Below are positions 25,978 through 33,303 of a stretch of 64,000 bases of DNA, piece after piece. The first letter of the stretch is position 1. Each line of letters opens with the position of its first letter. Source of the stretch: Roseivirga pacifica (lineage in GTDB: Bacteria > Bacteroidota > Bacteroidia > Cytophagales > Cyclobacteriaceae). The stretch is taken from contig NZ_FOIR01000002.1 of the NCBI RefSeq assembly GCF_900111145.1, forward strand, positions 1,178,001 to 1,242,000, given 5' to 3'. The position numbers and the translations under genes were made by a program. The notes below the pieces were generated by a model, which worked only from the letters and a program-made list of their open reading frames with translations, searched no databases and was not told the DNA's origin.

Positions 25978-26919
25978 ATGCATAACTATACTTATTGCAT
26001 TTATGGTTATACCATAAGTACTAATTTCAAGCTCCCGTCTTTAACTCAGTATCGTAAAACAGACAATATTGACTTAAATATTGTTTTCAATCAGCAACGA
26101 CTACAAGAATGTTTAGATGATGAAAATTCCCGCCATTTTACTTTTCACAATAACACCTTAGATCTCTGGACAAATAATGATAGTCTATTAATGTCTTATT
26201 CTATTGGGATTAAAGCTTTAATCAATTCAGACAACGAAATATTTGTTGATACAAAAAACAACCTCCCCCCTAAAGTAACCCAACACGTTCTACTTCAAGG
26301 CATTCTAGGTTTATGGTTACTAAGAAGGGGTGAATTTGCTATTCACGGATGCACTATAAAAAAAGGTGATAGTGCTGTAATTTTTGCTGGGGTTTCTGGT
26401 GTCGGAAAATCTACTATTGCTGCTGCGTGTTACGATTTAGGCTATCAAATTCTATCCGATGATGTTTCACTGATTGAATTAACACCAAATTCTATCCCTA
26501 GCGTAATACCATCATTCCCAATAATTAAAGTTACTCCTGAAACACTTAATAAAGTAATTAAAAATAAAACCTCAAACCTTAGCCCAATACCGGTAATAGA
26601 TAAGTATGAAGCACAGCTCGGTGATCAATTTCACCCTAATAAATTAAAGCTAGAAGCTGTTTACTGCTTATCTATTTCTGACGAAGTAAACAAATTACAT
26701 ACTGAAGCATTGTCAGGCGGAGAGAAAATTTTTTCCCTATTAAGTAACACATACCGAAACTTTATGATTGACGCCACAAACACGGGAGCCAAGCACTTTG
26801 ACTTTTGTGCAAAGCTAGCCTCAATAACGAATATTTATTCAATTACAAGGCCTACTAAAGGGTTTTATTACAGGGAAGTAATTGAACATACACTCGGAAG
26901 CTTCATTCCGCTCGACTAA
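25978..26919 (+). CDS. HPr kinase-like lasso precursor kinase
   Basis: A 313-residue homologue of HPr kinase/phosphorylase. The P-loop GVSGVGKST spans 138-146, preceded by AIHGCTIKKG (121-130) and followed by LSDDVSLI with the acidic pair Asp161-Asp162. This order (IHG, P-loop, DD) is typical of the HPr-kinase-like proteins in lasso clusters. Characterised members of the paeninodin/ThcoK type phosphorylate the C-terminal Ser hydroxyl of the lasso precursor. The precursor here ends in Ser, in agreement. A true HprK is unlikely because no HPr or PTS genes are nearby and the N-terminal HprK domain is replaced. The gene overlaps the convergent nucleotidyltransferase gene by 17 bp. Confidence 0.88.
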   Translation: MHNYTYCIYGYTISTNFKLPSLTQYRKTDNIDLNIVFNQQRLQECLDDENSRHFTFHNNTLDLWTNNDSLLMSYSIGIKALINSDNEIFVDTKNNLPPKVTQHVLLQGILGLWLLRRGEFAIHGCTIKKGDSAVIFAGVSGVGKSTIAAACYDLGYQILSDDVSLIELTPNSIPSVIPSFPIIKVTPETLNKVIKNKTSNLSPIPVIDKYEAQLGDQFHPNKLKLEAVYCLSISDEVNKLHTEALSGGEKIFSLLSNTYRNFMIDATNTGAKHFDFCAKLASITNIYSITRPTKGFYYREVIEHTLGSFIPLD

Positions 26920-28021
26920 ACAGTTTATTATAAGTAAAGAAGAGAGGTCGGCTTAAATAATAGAAAAAGAGAAACAAATAGCCTGTAAAAACATCCTTTA
27001 GTCTACCCTTAACAAGCGTTATAACACGGATATAGCGTAACCTACTACCGCTTTTAAAAGGTCCATTTACACTATCCATCGACATCTGAAGTAATTTCAG
27101 CAAGTTCTTATCACCCTTATAACTCTCTAACTCATTAGGTATTGGAGTTTTGAAAAATGCGTTGCAGAGATATACAGAAAGAAGCACAGCTCTTTTCATG
27201 TTAACCTTGTTACTCGCTTGCAGTATATATTCCCAGTCTATATCCCCCTCGTACTTTAAAAGGAATCCCCTCACATCAAGAAGCCATTTAAACCTTCCCC
27301 AAAGATGTATGGAACCATGAACCGATAGGTAAATAAACAATTCTTCTTTAGGTAGGGTATAAACCTGTTCTCCAGCGATTGAAAAAGCTCTTAAGCTAGT
27401 AAGCTGATCATTTGTAGTGTTAGGGAAGATACTTTCAGAAGCAAAAAACTTCCAGTGCATCTCAACCTCATGTTGCTTATCATGATTAATATATCCGGCA
27501 TGGTAATTAAAGGCACTAAAAAGTCTCCAAACCACTTTCGGCATTTTCGAGTAACTTAAACCTGCAGGCACATAACCTATTTCTAAAAGAGCCTTTTCTA
27601 CATTAATTAAATCTTCCTTTTTAATCAAAAAATCTAAATCAATAGAAGACTTAAGCCCAAAAACCCCATAGAGTTCATAAGAGAGCATCGGACCTTTAAA
27701 TATTAAATTATGAACTTCATTAGCTCTCAACAGCTTTGAAACCTCAACCAACGTATGAGTCATCTGTAGCTGCCTGTAAACTGCTCCCTCTACAAGTCTT
27801 AAAACTATTCTATAGTCATCATCAGACACCCTAAGTCGAAACTCAGGCATTACAATGGACATATGATTTAATACCTGATGACGGGTTAAAAACTCAATGA
27901 ATTTATCCCGATCAAAAGAAGCATTCAATAATGACTCCTTCTCCTCATCTTTACAACCAAGTAACTCAATAAAAAGCTTCAACTCTTCACTACAAGACTC
28001 AAAAAAATTGATTCTATTCAT
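26903..28021 (-). CDS. Nucleotidyltransferase family protein of lasso cluster (NTP_transf_5-like)
   Basis: A 372-residue protein with the NTP_transf_5 signature: FKGPMLSYELYGVFGLKSS (108-126) followed by the metal-binding D-x-D at Asp128/Asp130 and later EVEMHWKF. Proteins of this family recur in lasso and other RiPP clusters that also encode an HPr-kinase-like enzyme, and have been linked to further decoration of the phosphorylated terminal Ser. The substrate here is inferred only from context. It is transcribed towards the kinase gene and divergent from the leader peptidase gene (48-bp spacer), so the cluster uses at least four transcripts. Confidence 0.82.
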   Translation of the reverse strand: MNRINFFESCSEELKLFIELLGCKDEEKESLLNASFDRDKFIEFLTRHQVLNHMSIVMPEFRLRVSDDDYRIVLRLVEGAVYRQLQMTHTLVEVSKLLRANEVHNLIFKGPMLSYELYGVFGLKSSIDLDFLIKKEDLINVEKALLEIGYVPAGLSYSKMPKVVWRLFSAFNYHAGYINHDKQHEVEMHWKFFASESIFPNTTNDQLTSLRAFSIAGEQVYTLPKEELFIYLSVHGSIHLWGRFKWLLDVRGFLLKYEGDIDWEYILQASNKVNMKRAVLLSVYLCNAFFKTPIPNELESYKGDKNLLKLLQMSMDSVNGPFKSGSRLRYIRVITLVKGRLKDVFTGYLFLFFYYLSRPLFFTYNKLFSRAE

Positions 28022-28069
28022 AAATCATACTTCCATAAAAATCCAAAGAGTCATTACTTTTGTGAAGCA

Positions 28070-28522
28070 ATGATAAAGCGGCAAAAATCGACATTTTTTT
28101 CAATAGGCATCAAAGACATAATACCTTTTATGGCCGTGTTTTGGGCCTTAGGAATAAGCCGAATAATAATTTTAATAGTACCCTTTCGAGTAATAAGCTC
28201 CTGGATAGGAACCCTAAATAAGGAAACACCAATTGTCAACAGTAAAAACAAAACTGACTCACTTATTCGAATCAGAAAAATGATTTTACGTGTAAGTTTC
28301 AAAACACCTTGGGAAAGTAACTGCCTAACTCAGGCACTTTGTGCACATTGGATTTTGAGATTAAAATCAATTGAACACACAACCTACATCGGGGTAAAAC
28401 TAAGTAAAAGCAATACTTTAGAATCCCATGCTTGGCTAAGGTCTGGAAACACTATAATCACAGGCCATAACGGCTTCGAAAAATATACTGTGGTTAGTAC
28501 TCATGCACTTTTTATAAATTAG
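28070..28522 (+). CDS. Lasso leader peptidase (transglutaminase-like B2 protein)
   Basis: A 150-residue Transglut_core3-type cysteine protease that would cut the leader after Thr-Lys. The catalytic Cys85 sits in TPWESNCLTQALCAHW and the His120 in LESHAWLRSGN, with the expected spacing. The usual third acidic residue after the His is not obvious; Asn127 occupies a nearby place. The N-terminal 45 residues are hydrophobic and basic, as in other B2 proteins. It is divergent from the nucleotidyltransferase gene. Together with the RRE, cyclase and precursor it completes the minimal lasso set. Confidence 0.88.
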   Translation: MIKRQKSTFFSIGIKDIIPFMAVFWALGISRIIILIVPFRVISSWIGTLNKETPIVNSKNKTDSLIRIRKMILRVSFKTPWESNCLTQALCAHWILRLKSIEHTTYIGVKLSKSNTLESHAWLRSGNTIITGHNGFEKYTVVSTHALFIN

Positions 28523-28731
28523 ACTAACTAGCACTTTCTGAAAAACACTACAAGTATTGGGTATGGATCACGCAGGCGCTTAAACTAAGCCCAAATACTC
28601 GCAGCTAGTTCGCATTCCTAAGCAGACTAGCATGTCATTCGTGAGTGGTTTTTGGCAATTGGTTACATTTTCCGGCATTGACACATCAGTTTCTCTTTCT
28701 TTAGAGCTCATTCTTATCTTAAATTTTACTG

Positions 28732-29028
28732 ATGAAAAAATTCAAATTTTTAATCATTGCTTTCATAGCAACAATCACATTATCCCTATCTAGTTGTGAG
28801 GACTTAGCAGCCTGTGGTTCTGCCACGGCAGTATTCTACAATAACATGGGTTATTCTATAACATTAATTGTTGACGGAGGTGTAGTAGGATCTATTAGCA
28901 ACGGCAGCTCTAAATCAATGACCTTATCGGAAGGTAAGCACACCTACTCTATTGGAGGATCCCAAGAAACTAAATCATTCTCATTGAACGACTGTGGAAC
29001 GCTAAACATTGAGATATCTAAGCGCTAG
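28732..29028 (+). CDS. Small hypothetical lipoprotein
   Basis: A 98-residue protein with a clear lipoprotein signal (LSLSSC, Cys22) and a short beta-rich domain with repeated Gly/Ser turns (VDGGVVGSISNGSSKSMTL). Two more Cys residues (28 and 88) could form a disulfide. The fold resembles small Ig-like or PEGA-like surface domains, but no family was recognised. It lies 209 bp after the leader peptidase and is probably a separate unit; a link to lasso immunity or transport would be speculation. Confidence 0.75.
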   Translation: MKKFKFLIIAFIATITLSLSSCEDLAACGSATAVFYNNMGYSITLIVDGGVVGSISNGSSKSMTLSEGKHTYSIGGSQETKSFSLNDCGTLNIEISKR

Positions 29029-29094
29029 GTTAATGCTTTAATTTAGTTCGCACTTATAAAGTGTGGGCTACTTTAGTGTCTTAGTTTTCTCGAT

Positions 29095-29388
29095 TTACTT
29101 TAAAGGTTTTTTTCTAGCCGATCTTATGTTAATCAGTTCTATTTGGCATTTTCTAGGTTTTAGCCGATAGATAAGGATGGTATGTTTATTAAGTGGCCCA
29201 CGAAAGACATTGGTTTGTCTTCCGGTTCTTTCAAACATTTCAGGGTATTGCTTTAGTAGTTCGAAGAACTCATTTGATTACCTTGCAAAGGTACTTATCT
29301 CTCTTTCGGTAAAGTGATTTTCCAGGTATTCGATAATTTCTTCGAACCCCTATACAGCGCGCTCAGTCCAGACAATCTCTAGCGCCAT
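29095..29388 (-). pseudogene. ParE/RelE-like toxin gene, inactivated by two nonsense codons
   Basis: Read on the minus strand from the ATG at 29388, one frame of 98 codons gives MALEIVWTERAV, stop, GFEEIIEYLENHFTEREI, then STFAR, stop, then SNEFFELLKQYPEMFERTGR and so on to an ordinary stop at 29095. The two internal stops are TAG at codon 13 and TAA at codon 37. There is no frameshift. The pattern (YLEnhFTE, LLKQYPEMFE, YRLKPRKCQIELINIRSARK) is that of ParE/RelE toxins. The start overlaps the antitoxin stop by 10 bp, as in intact toxin-antitoxin operons. The toxin is therefore degraded while its antitoxin remains intact. Confidence 0.85.
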
Positions 29389-29606
29389 TTATTATATTTA
29401 GCCATTACTTGCTTATAGGGAACAACCTCCCCTCTATCCGCTTGCGCCAGCCCTTCTTCAATCTCTGCTTTTTCTTCAGAACTGAATTCATCCCACCAAT
29501 CTGCTTCTTTGGACTTCTTAAAGGCAATGAGTTCCGAAATAGTGGAAGAATCTTTTAAGCTCGCTAGCCACTCAATCAATCTTAATTTCTCAGCTTGTAT
29601 GTCCAT
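29379..29606 (-). CDS. Antitoxin of a degraded ParE/RelE-type module
   Basis: A 75-residue, mostly acidic helical protein beginning MDIQAEKLRLIEWLASLKDS and ending in EEIEEGLAQADRGEVVPYKQ. This is the common Bacteroidota antitoxin pattern: an N-terminal helix that contacts DNA or partner, then a WW-containing linker and a C-terminal region that neutralises a ParE/RelE toxin. The downstream toxin gene overlaps its stop but carries two nonsense codons, so the antitoxin is orphaned. It could still repress its own promoter or protect against related toxins. Confidence 0.85.
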   Translation of the reverse strand: MDIQAEKLRLIEWLASLKDSSTISELIAFKKSKEADWWDEFSSEEKAEIEEGLAQADRGEVVPYKQVMAKYNKWR

Positions 29607-29744
29607 AATTCAAATTTAAGGAATTGTGGCAAACAATGTACCTCTACTAGTTTGCATGCAGCAACCGCTCCTTTTTAGGCTAATAAATAGGTCAATACTC
29701 ACGGCAGGTGAGCACTAGTGGGTTTGGCTTTAATAATATCATTA

Positions 29745-29777
29745 TTTGGTCTCAGCGTGACGCTCAGACCAGTGGGG
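29745..29777. repeat. 33-bp palindromic repeat, copy 1 (upstream of XRE gene)
   Basis: A TTT-flanked stem-loop: GGTCT, AGCGT, central G, ACGCT, AGACC, with symmetric C/C mismatches, then AGTGGGG. An identical 33-bp copy lies at 30263-30295 in the same orientation. The hairpin form is REP-like. Confidence 0.85.
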
Positions 29778-29890
29778 TATCATATTCGAGAACACTAATC
29801 AAGACTTACGCTAGATTCATTATTCGTTTTTATCTCTTTTTTGTCTTATAATCGCAAACACAAGGATTTATCATTCTTATTATCCCATTT

Positions 29891-30220
29891 ATGACCATCG
29901 CAGAGCTTATAAGACTTTACAGACAACAGCGGAACTTGTCGCAGACAGAACTGGCTTCTAAGTCTGGGGTTAACCTCAAAAGCCTTTCCCGTTACGAACT
30001 TGGTACCAGTATTCCCCCTGCCAATACATTGAAAGACTTGGCCGATGCCATGGGCGTTTCTGCTGATGCGCTACTGGGAGAAGAGGCCGTGATCAAGGAC
30101 AAGGAGCTTTTTAAAAAGTTCGAGATCATCCAGCAGATGGACGAGGAGACCAAAAAGATCATTACCAACTTCCTTGACCTTACAATCAGGGACTTTAAAG
30201 CAAAACAGGCTTATTCATAA
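29891..30220 (+). CDS. XRE-family helix-turn-helix regulator
   Basis: A 109-residue protein. Residues 5-60 form a Cro/CI-type HTH: LSQTELASKSGVNLKSLSRY with ELG, then PANTLKDLADAMGVSADALL. The C-terminal 40 residues are a charged helical tail (FEIIQQMDEETKKIITNFLD), probably for dimerisation. The gene is enclosed by two identical 33-bp palindromic repeats and followed by its own terminator, so it looks like a self-contained inserted cassette. It is not adjacent to a phage or toxin gene that it would control. Its codon use is less AT-rich than the neighbouring lasso genes. Confidence 0.9.
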   Translation: MTIAELIRLYRQQRNLSQTELASKSGVNLKSLSRYELGTSIPPANTLKDLADAMGVSADALLGEEAVIKDKELFKKFEIIQQMDEETKKIITNFLDLTIRDFKAKQAYS

Positions 30221-30250
30221 AAAACCAACTCCATTGCTGAAGTTGGCTTT
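30221..30250 (+). terminator. Intrinsic terminator after the XRE gene
   Basis: CCAACT (30225-30230) pairs with AGTTGG (30241-30246), preceded by A-tract and followed by CTTT. It is short, but placed directly after the stop. Confidence 0.6.
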
Positions 30251-30262
30251 ATACTATCCTTG

Positions 30263-30295
30263 TTTGGTCTCAGCGTGACGCTCAGACCAGTGGGG
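30263..30295. repeat. 33-bp palindromic repeat, copy 2 (downstream of XRE gene)
   Basis: Identical over 33 bp to the copy at 29745-29777 and in the same orientation, so the XRE gene lies between direct repeats of a palindrome about 0.52 kb apart. Confidence 0.85.
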
Positions 30296-30322
30296 GAACA
30301 CAATGAATGATGAACAACCCCA

Positions 30323-30715
30323 TTATTTTGGCATCTCATTCCAGCCGTTTATTGGAATAGAATTAATATTATCTAATATTCTGTGATCTGGAAGTAGTTT
30401 GCCCAACCTTCCTTTAAAAATTTTAGGAAACGCTACATAAAAAGAGTCACCAAGCTCAGGTTTTTCCTTGAAACTAGACAGTGATATACTACCTTGAAAA
30501 TCTGTATTCCCTACAGAATATTCAAAGATTGCCTGCCTCCCAGACCTCGAGGGTTTATAATATTCTGTCACCCATCCTATTGTGTAATTTAATGGTAAAC
30601 GGTAAATCAATTTATTACCAACATAAAACACTACAAACAAACAGATGACTCCTAAAAGAAACCTTTTACCCTTTTTATTCTCTTTCAAGTTATTCAACGC
30701 ACTATTTGTTGTCAT
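30323..30715 (-). CDS. Small membrane protein, possible immunity protein of the Rhs tip
   Basis: A 130-residue protein with one transmembrane helix (about 20-38) and an extracytoplasmic beta-rich domain. GWVTEYYKPSRSGRQAIFEY and GDSFYVAFPKIFKG resemble the DUF3592-like proteins often found alone or next to toxins in Bacteroidota. Its start overlaps the end of the Rhs fragment by 14 bp. Toxin-tip and immunity genes are normally arranged in this order and overlap, so an immunity role is plausible but is inference from position. Confidence 0.7.
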   Translation of the reverse strand: MTTNSALNNLKENKKGKRFLLGVICLFVVFYVGNKLIYRLPLNYTIGWVTEYYKPSRSGRQAIFEYSVGNTDFQGSISLSSFKEKPELGDSFYVAFPKIFKGRLGKLLPDHRILDNINSIPINGWNEMPK

Positions 30716-31802
30716 TTTGATTTTGATATTGAATTATTGCCATATTAGTTATGATACCAATCAAGGTTTGTGGTATAAATTTACTTTTTGAAGTCCCTAA
30801 TCCAGGAGCAATATTACTTAATCCAGTTCCTGTCATACCAAGTCCGAATTGAATTGCCCTGTTATTTCTTGTATCCGTAGTATTGTACAAACCTTGCACA
30901 CTTAATCCTGTTTCTAGGTTAAGGTCTATAACAGAACTTCCAAGGGAATTGAAAAAATAGTTTACACCAAATCCAGAGAAGGTTGCGCTCGCAAAGTCTA
31001 GTGTCTGAACGTTGAACTGACCTTGCATGATATCAGGTATGGCTTGAAATGCCAAATCTCCAGTAAATCTCCCACCAAAACCATTCAAAGATAATTTCGA
31101 TAGTTCCATCAAGCCAGCTTCTGCCATAATATCTACAACCATTGGCAAGGCAGCGGTTGCAAGCAATGTTCCTCCAACACCTATTGCCACCAGTTTACTT
31201 AAAGCTTGTTGAGTCCGTTTACCTTGGGCAATTGCATCTCGGTAACCATCCGCAGAGAAACTCAACGTTCTTGAATGTCCAAGCACATTATGAACACCAG
31301 CCAAGCCATTAACCCTATAGTTAGAATACAAACCTCTTTCTATTGGATTACCTCCTTTCCATTTATTCAGGTAGTAATTCCAATACCCTCCAACATAAGA
31401 AGGCGTTGAAGTAGTGCTTTCTCTCTCTCCTTCGACAACAAATGTACCTGCTGATCCGCCATCGTAAACAGGATCACAGTCGCCTTCAGGGCAATCCTTC
31501 TTTTTGTCATTCTTACCATTTTCTCCAATTAAGCCAGTTGGATCATTAAACATAATTGGGTTATTATAACCATAGTTATAAGGAGTGATACTTGATAAGA
31601 CATCAGCCATAGGGTCAATCTGCATAAACCTTCCCAATTGAGCATCAAAACCTTTAAATGGTGTTTCATACCAATTCAGACTAAAATCACCATTAAATTC
31701 AGTACCTGCATTATACTTAAACCTATTCGGCAAACTCATCGGTACTGAGCTAGACAGGGCAGATATGTTCATCCCAAAAGGATAGTAATGATCTTGCACC
31801 AA
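30702..31802 (-). CDS. Truncated Rhs protein: core end plus variable C-terminal domain
   Basis: A 366-residue open frame that begins in the last part of an Rhs shell: QDHYYPFGMN, then NWYETPFKGFDAQLGRFMQI, DPMADVLSSITPYNYGYNNP and the DPTGL boundary (about residues 3-90). The remaining 275 residues are a variable C-terminal tip with a hydrophobic patch (VAIGVGGTLLATAALPMVVD). Full Rhs proteins exceed 1000 residues, so the YD-repeat shell is missing. The only start is a TTG at 31802, three bases after the nucleoside transporter stop, and the frame stays open into the transporter gene, so this is probably a relic or a displaced tip cassette rather than a working exported toxin. Toxic activity of the tip is unknown. 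Confidence 0.8.
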   Translation of the reverse strand: MVQDHYYPFGMNISALSSSVPMSLPNRFKYNAGTEFNGDFSLNWYETPFKGFDAQLGRFMQIDPMADVLSSITPYNYGYNNPIMFNDPTGLIGENGKNDKKKDCPEGDCDPVYDGGSAGTFVVEGERESTTSTPSYVGGYWNYYLNKWKGGNPIERGLYSNYRVNGLAGVHNVLGHSRTLSFSADGYRDAIAQGKRTQQALSKLVAIGVGGTLLATAALPMVVDIMAEAGLMELSKLSLNGFGGRFTGDLAFQAIPDIMQGQFNVQTLDFASATFSGFGVNYFFNSLGSSVIDLNLETGLSVQGLYNTTDTRNNRAIQFGLGMTGTGLSNIAPGLGTSKSKFIPQTLIGIITNMAIIQYQNQNDNK

Positions 31803-31804
31803 AA

Positions 31805-33112
31805 CTACCCAAACAAAGCCCCTGCAATAGTTGCCGTCATCATGGTAGCGAGGGTTGCGGCTATTAGTGCCTTCATACCTAGCTTTGATAGGTCGCCTTG
31901 GCGCTTTTTGGCCATTCCACCAATACCGCCAATTTGTATGGCTATTGAAGAGAAGTTAGCAAACCCACAAAGCGCATAGGTTGAAATAATAATGGCCTTT
32001 TCGCTTAACACACCAGCGTTTTTCATGTCGGCTAGGCTTAAGTAAGCCACAAATTCGTTCAGTACTGTTTTCTGCCCAATTAAGCTACCTACTTGTAAGG
32101 TTTCATTCCATTCTACACCCATTGCGAAGGCAAAAAGACGGAACACTTGTCCCAAGATGTACTCTAGACTAAAGCCTTGGAAAACACCACCAGTGCTTTC
32201 CACCACAAAGGCGTTTAAGCCAAACCACTCTCCAATGCCGTCAACGAGCACCCAGTTAAGGGCGTAGATTACCGCAATAAAGGCGAGCAACATACCACCA
32301 ATGTTAGCCGCAAGCTTTACACCATCGCTGGCACCACCGGCAAGCGCATCGATTACGTTTACGCCTATTTGATCTTTGGAAACTTTTAACTCAGTATTAA
32401 CCTCTTCTTTTTCAGGAAGGAATATTTTCGACATTACAATGGCGGCCGGAGCATTCATGATTGAAGCACTCAACAAATAAGTAGCAAACTTAGCCTGTTG
32501 GTCAGGGTCGCCCCCACCTAAAAACGCCACGTAAGCTCCTAGTACAGAGCCTGCAATGGTTGCCATACCGCCAGTCATTAAACATAGCAGTTCCGACTTG
32601 GTCATTTTATTAATAAAGGGCTTGACTAATAAAGGCGCTTCTGTTTGGCCCAAGAAAACATTACCTGCAGCCGACATGGACTCTGCACCAGAAAGGCGCA
32701 TGGTTTTCGCCATGATCCACGCGAATACGTACACTATCTTTTGAAGAATACCCAAGTAATAAAGCCCAGCCGTAACTGCCGAAAAGAATATTACCGTAGG
32801 CAAAGCTTGAAATACAAAAAGAAAACCAAGGCTATGTTTGGTACCTTCTACGGCATCGCTGTTCTTGGCCAGGTCGCCATAAAGAAATTCTGCACCGTTA
32901 ATAGAGAAACCAAGAAAAGACACAAAGCCACGGCTCATGGCCTCAAACGCATGCTGCACTAAGGGTACATAACCAATCAATAGCGCAATTACTATTTGCA
33001 TGGCCACACCAACTCCTACCAATCTCCAACTAACCCTTTTTCTATTTTTTGAGAGCAAAAATGCAATCCCAATGAGCACTGCCAGGCCTATGATTCCTCT
33101 TAGAATATCCAT
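31805..33112 (-). CDS. nupC: Concentrative nucleoside transporter (CNT/NupC family)
   Basis: A 435-residue inner-membrane symporter that imports nucleosides with sodium or protons. Family motifs are GQTEAPLLVKPFI (near 150) and the two-hairpin core with LAGGASDGVKLAANIGGMLL and SLIGQKTVLNEFVAYLSL. The C-terminus ends naturally in ATIAGALFG. At least eight membrane segments plus two re-entrant loops are visible. Normal length for the short CNT class. Directly after its stop comes the Rhs fragment, so its native terminator seems to have been lost or replaced. Confidence 0.94.
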   Translation of the reverse strand: MDILRGIIGLAVLIGIAFLLSKNRKRVSWRLVGVGVAMQIVIALLIGYVPLVQHAFEAMSRGFVSFLGFSINGAEFLYGDLAKNSDAVEGTKHSLGFLFVFQALPTVIFFSAVTAGLYYLGILQKIVYVFAWIMAKTMRLSGAESMSAAGNVFLGQTEAPLLVKPFINKMTKSELLCLMTGGMATIAGSVLGAYVAFLGGGDPDQQAKFATYLLSASIMNAPAAIVMSKIFLPEKEEVNTELKVSKDQIGVNVIDALAGGASDGVKLAANIGGMLLAFIAVIYALNWVLVDGIGEWFGLNAFVVESTGGVFQGFSLEYILGQVFRLFAFAMGVEWNETLQVGSLIGQKTVLNEFVAYLSLADMKNAGVLSEKAIIISTYALCGFANFSSIAIQIGGIGGMAKKRQGDLSKLGMKALIAATLATMMTATIAGALFG

Positions 33113-33133
33113 CTTAAATTTTTCGCATAAAAA

Positions 33134-33285
33134 AAGGTTGTCTCAAAAGTTGCACGCCATTCTGATGCTTGAACCGGAGATACCTGAGTTTTGAATTCCA
33201 ATGATAACCCCAAAAGTTCAATTTCTGAAATCCCCCACATAATTAGGGGGCAAAATGGCCTACTATCAACCTTTAAGACAACCTT
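33134..33285. repeat. MITE-like inverted-repeat element, copy B
   Basis: A 152-bp non-coding element whose ends AAGGTTGTCTCAAAAG and CTTTAAGACAACCTT are imperfect inverted repeats of each other and match the ends of the 97-bp element at 14398-14494. The internal left part (ACGCCATTCTGATG) also resembles copy A (ACGTCATCCTGAGG). It includes a CCCCC/GGGGG hairpin at about 33232-33250. Confidence 0.65.
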
Positions 33286-33303
33286 AACGAAGGTTTATCT
33301 GTA

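Noticed and set aside
25978-26919. HPr kinase of carbon catabolite control
   Set aside because: No HPr or PTS genes nearby, an atypical N-terminal half and a lasso cluster context.
28523-28731. Second lasso precursor or tRNA in the gap after the leader peptidase
   Set aside because: No frame with a Thr at -2 plus Gly/Asp core and no cloverleaf could be found by eye.
29745-30295. CRISPR array
   Set aside because: Only two repeat copies, separated by a gene, with no spacer-sized units.
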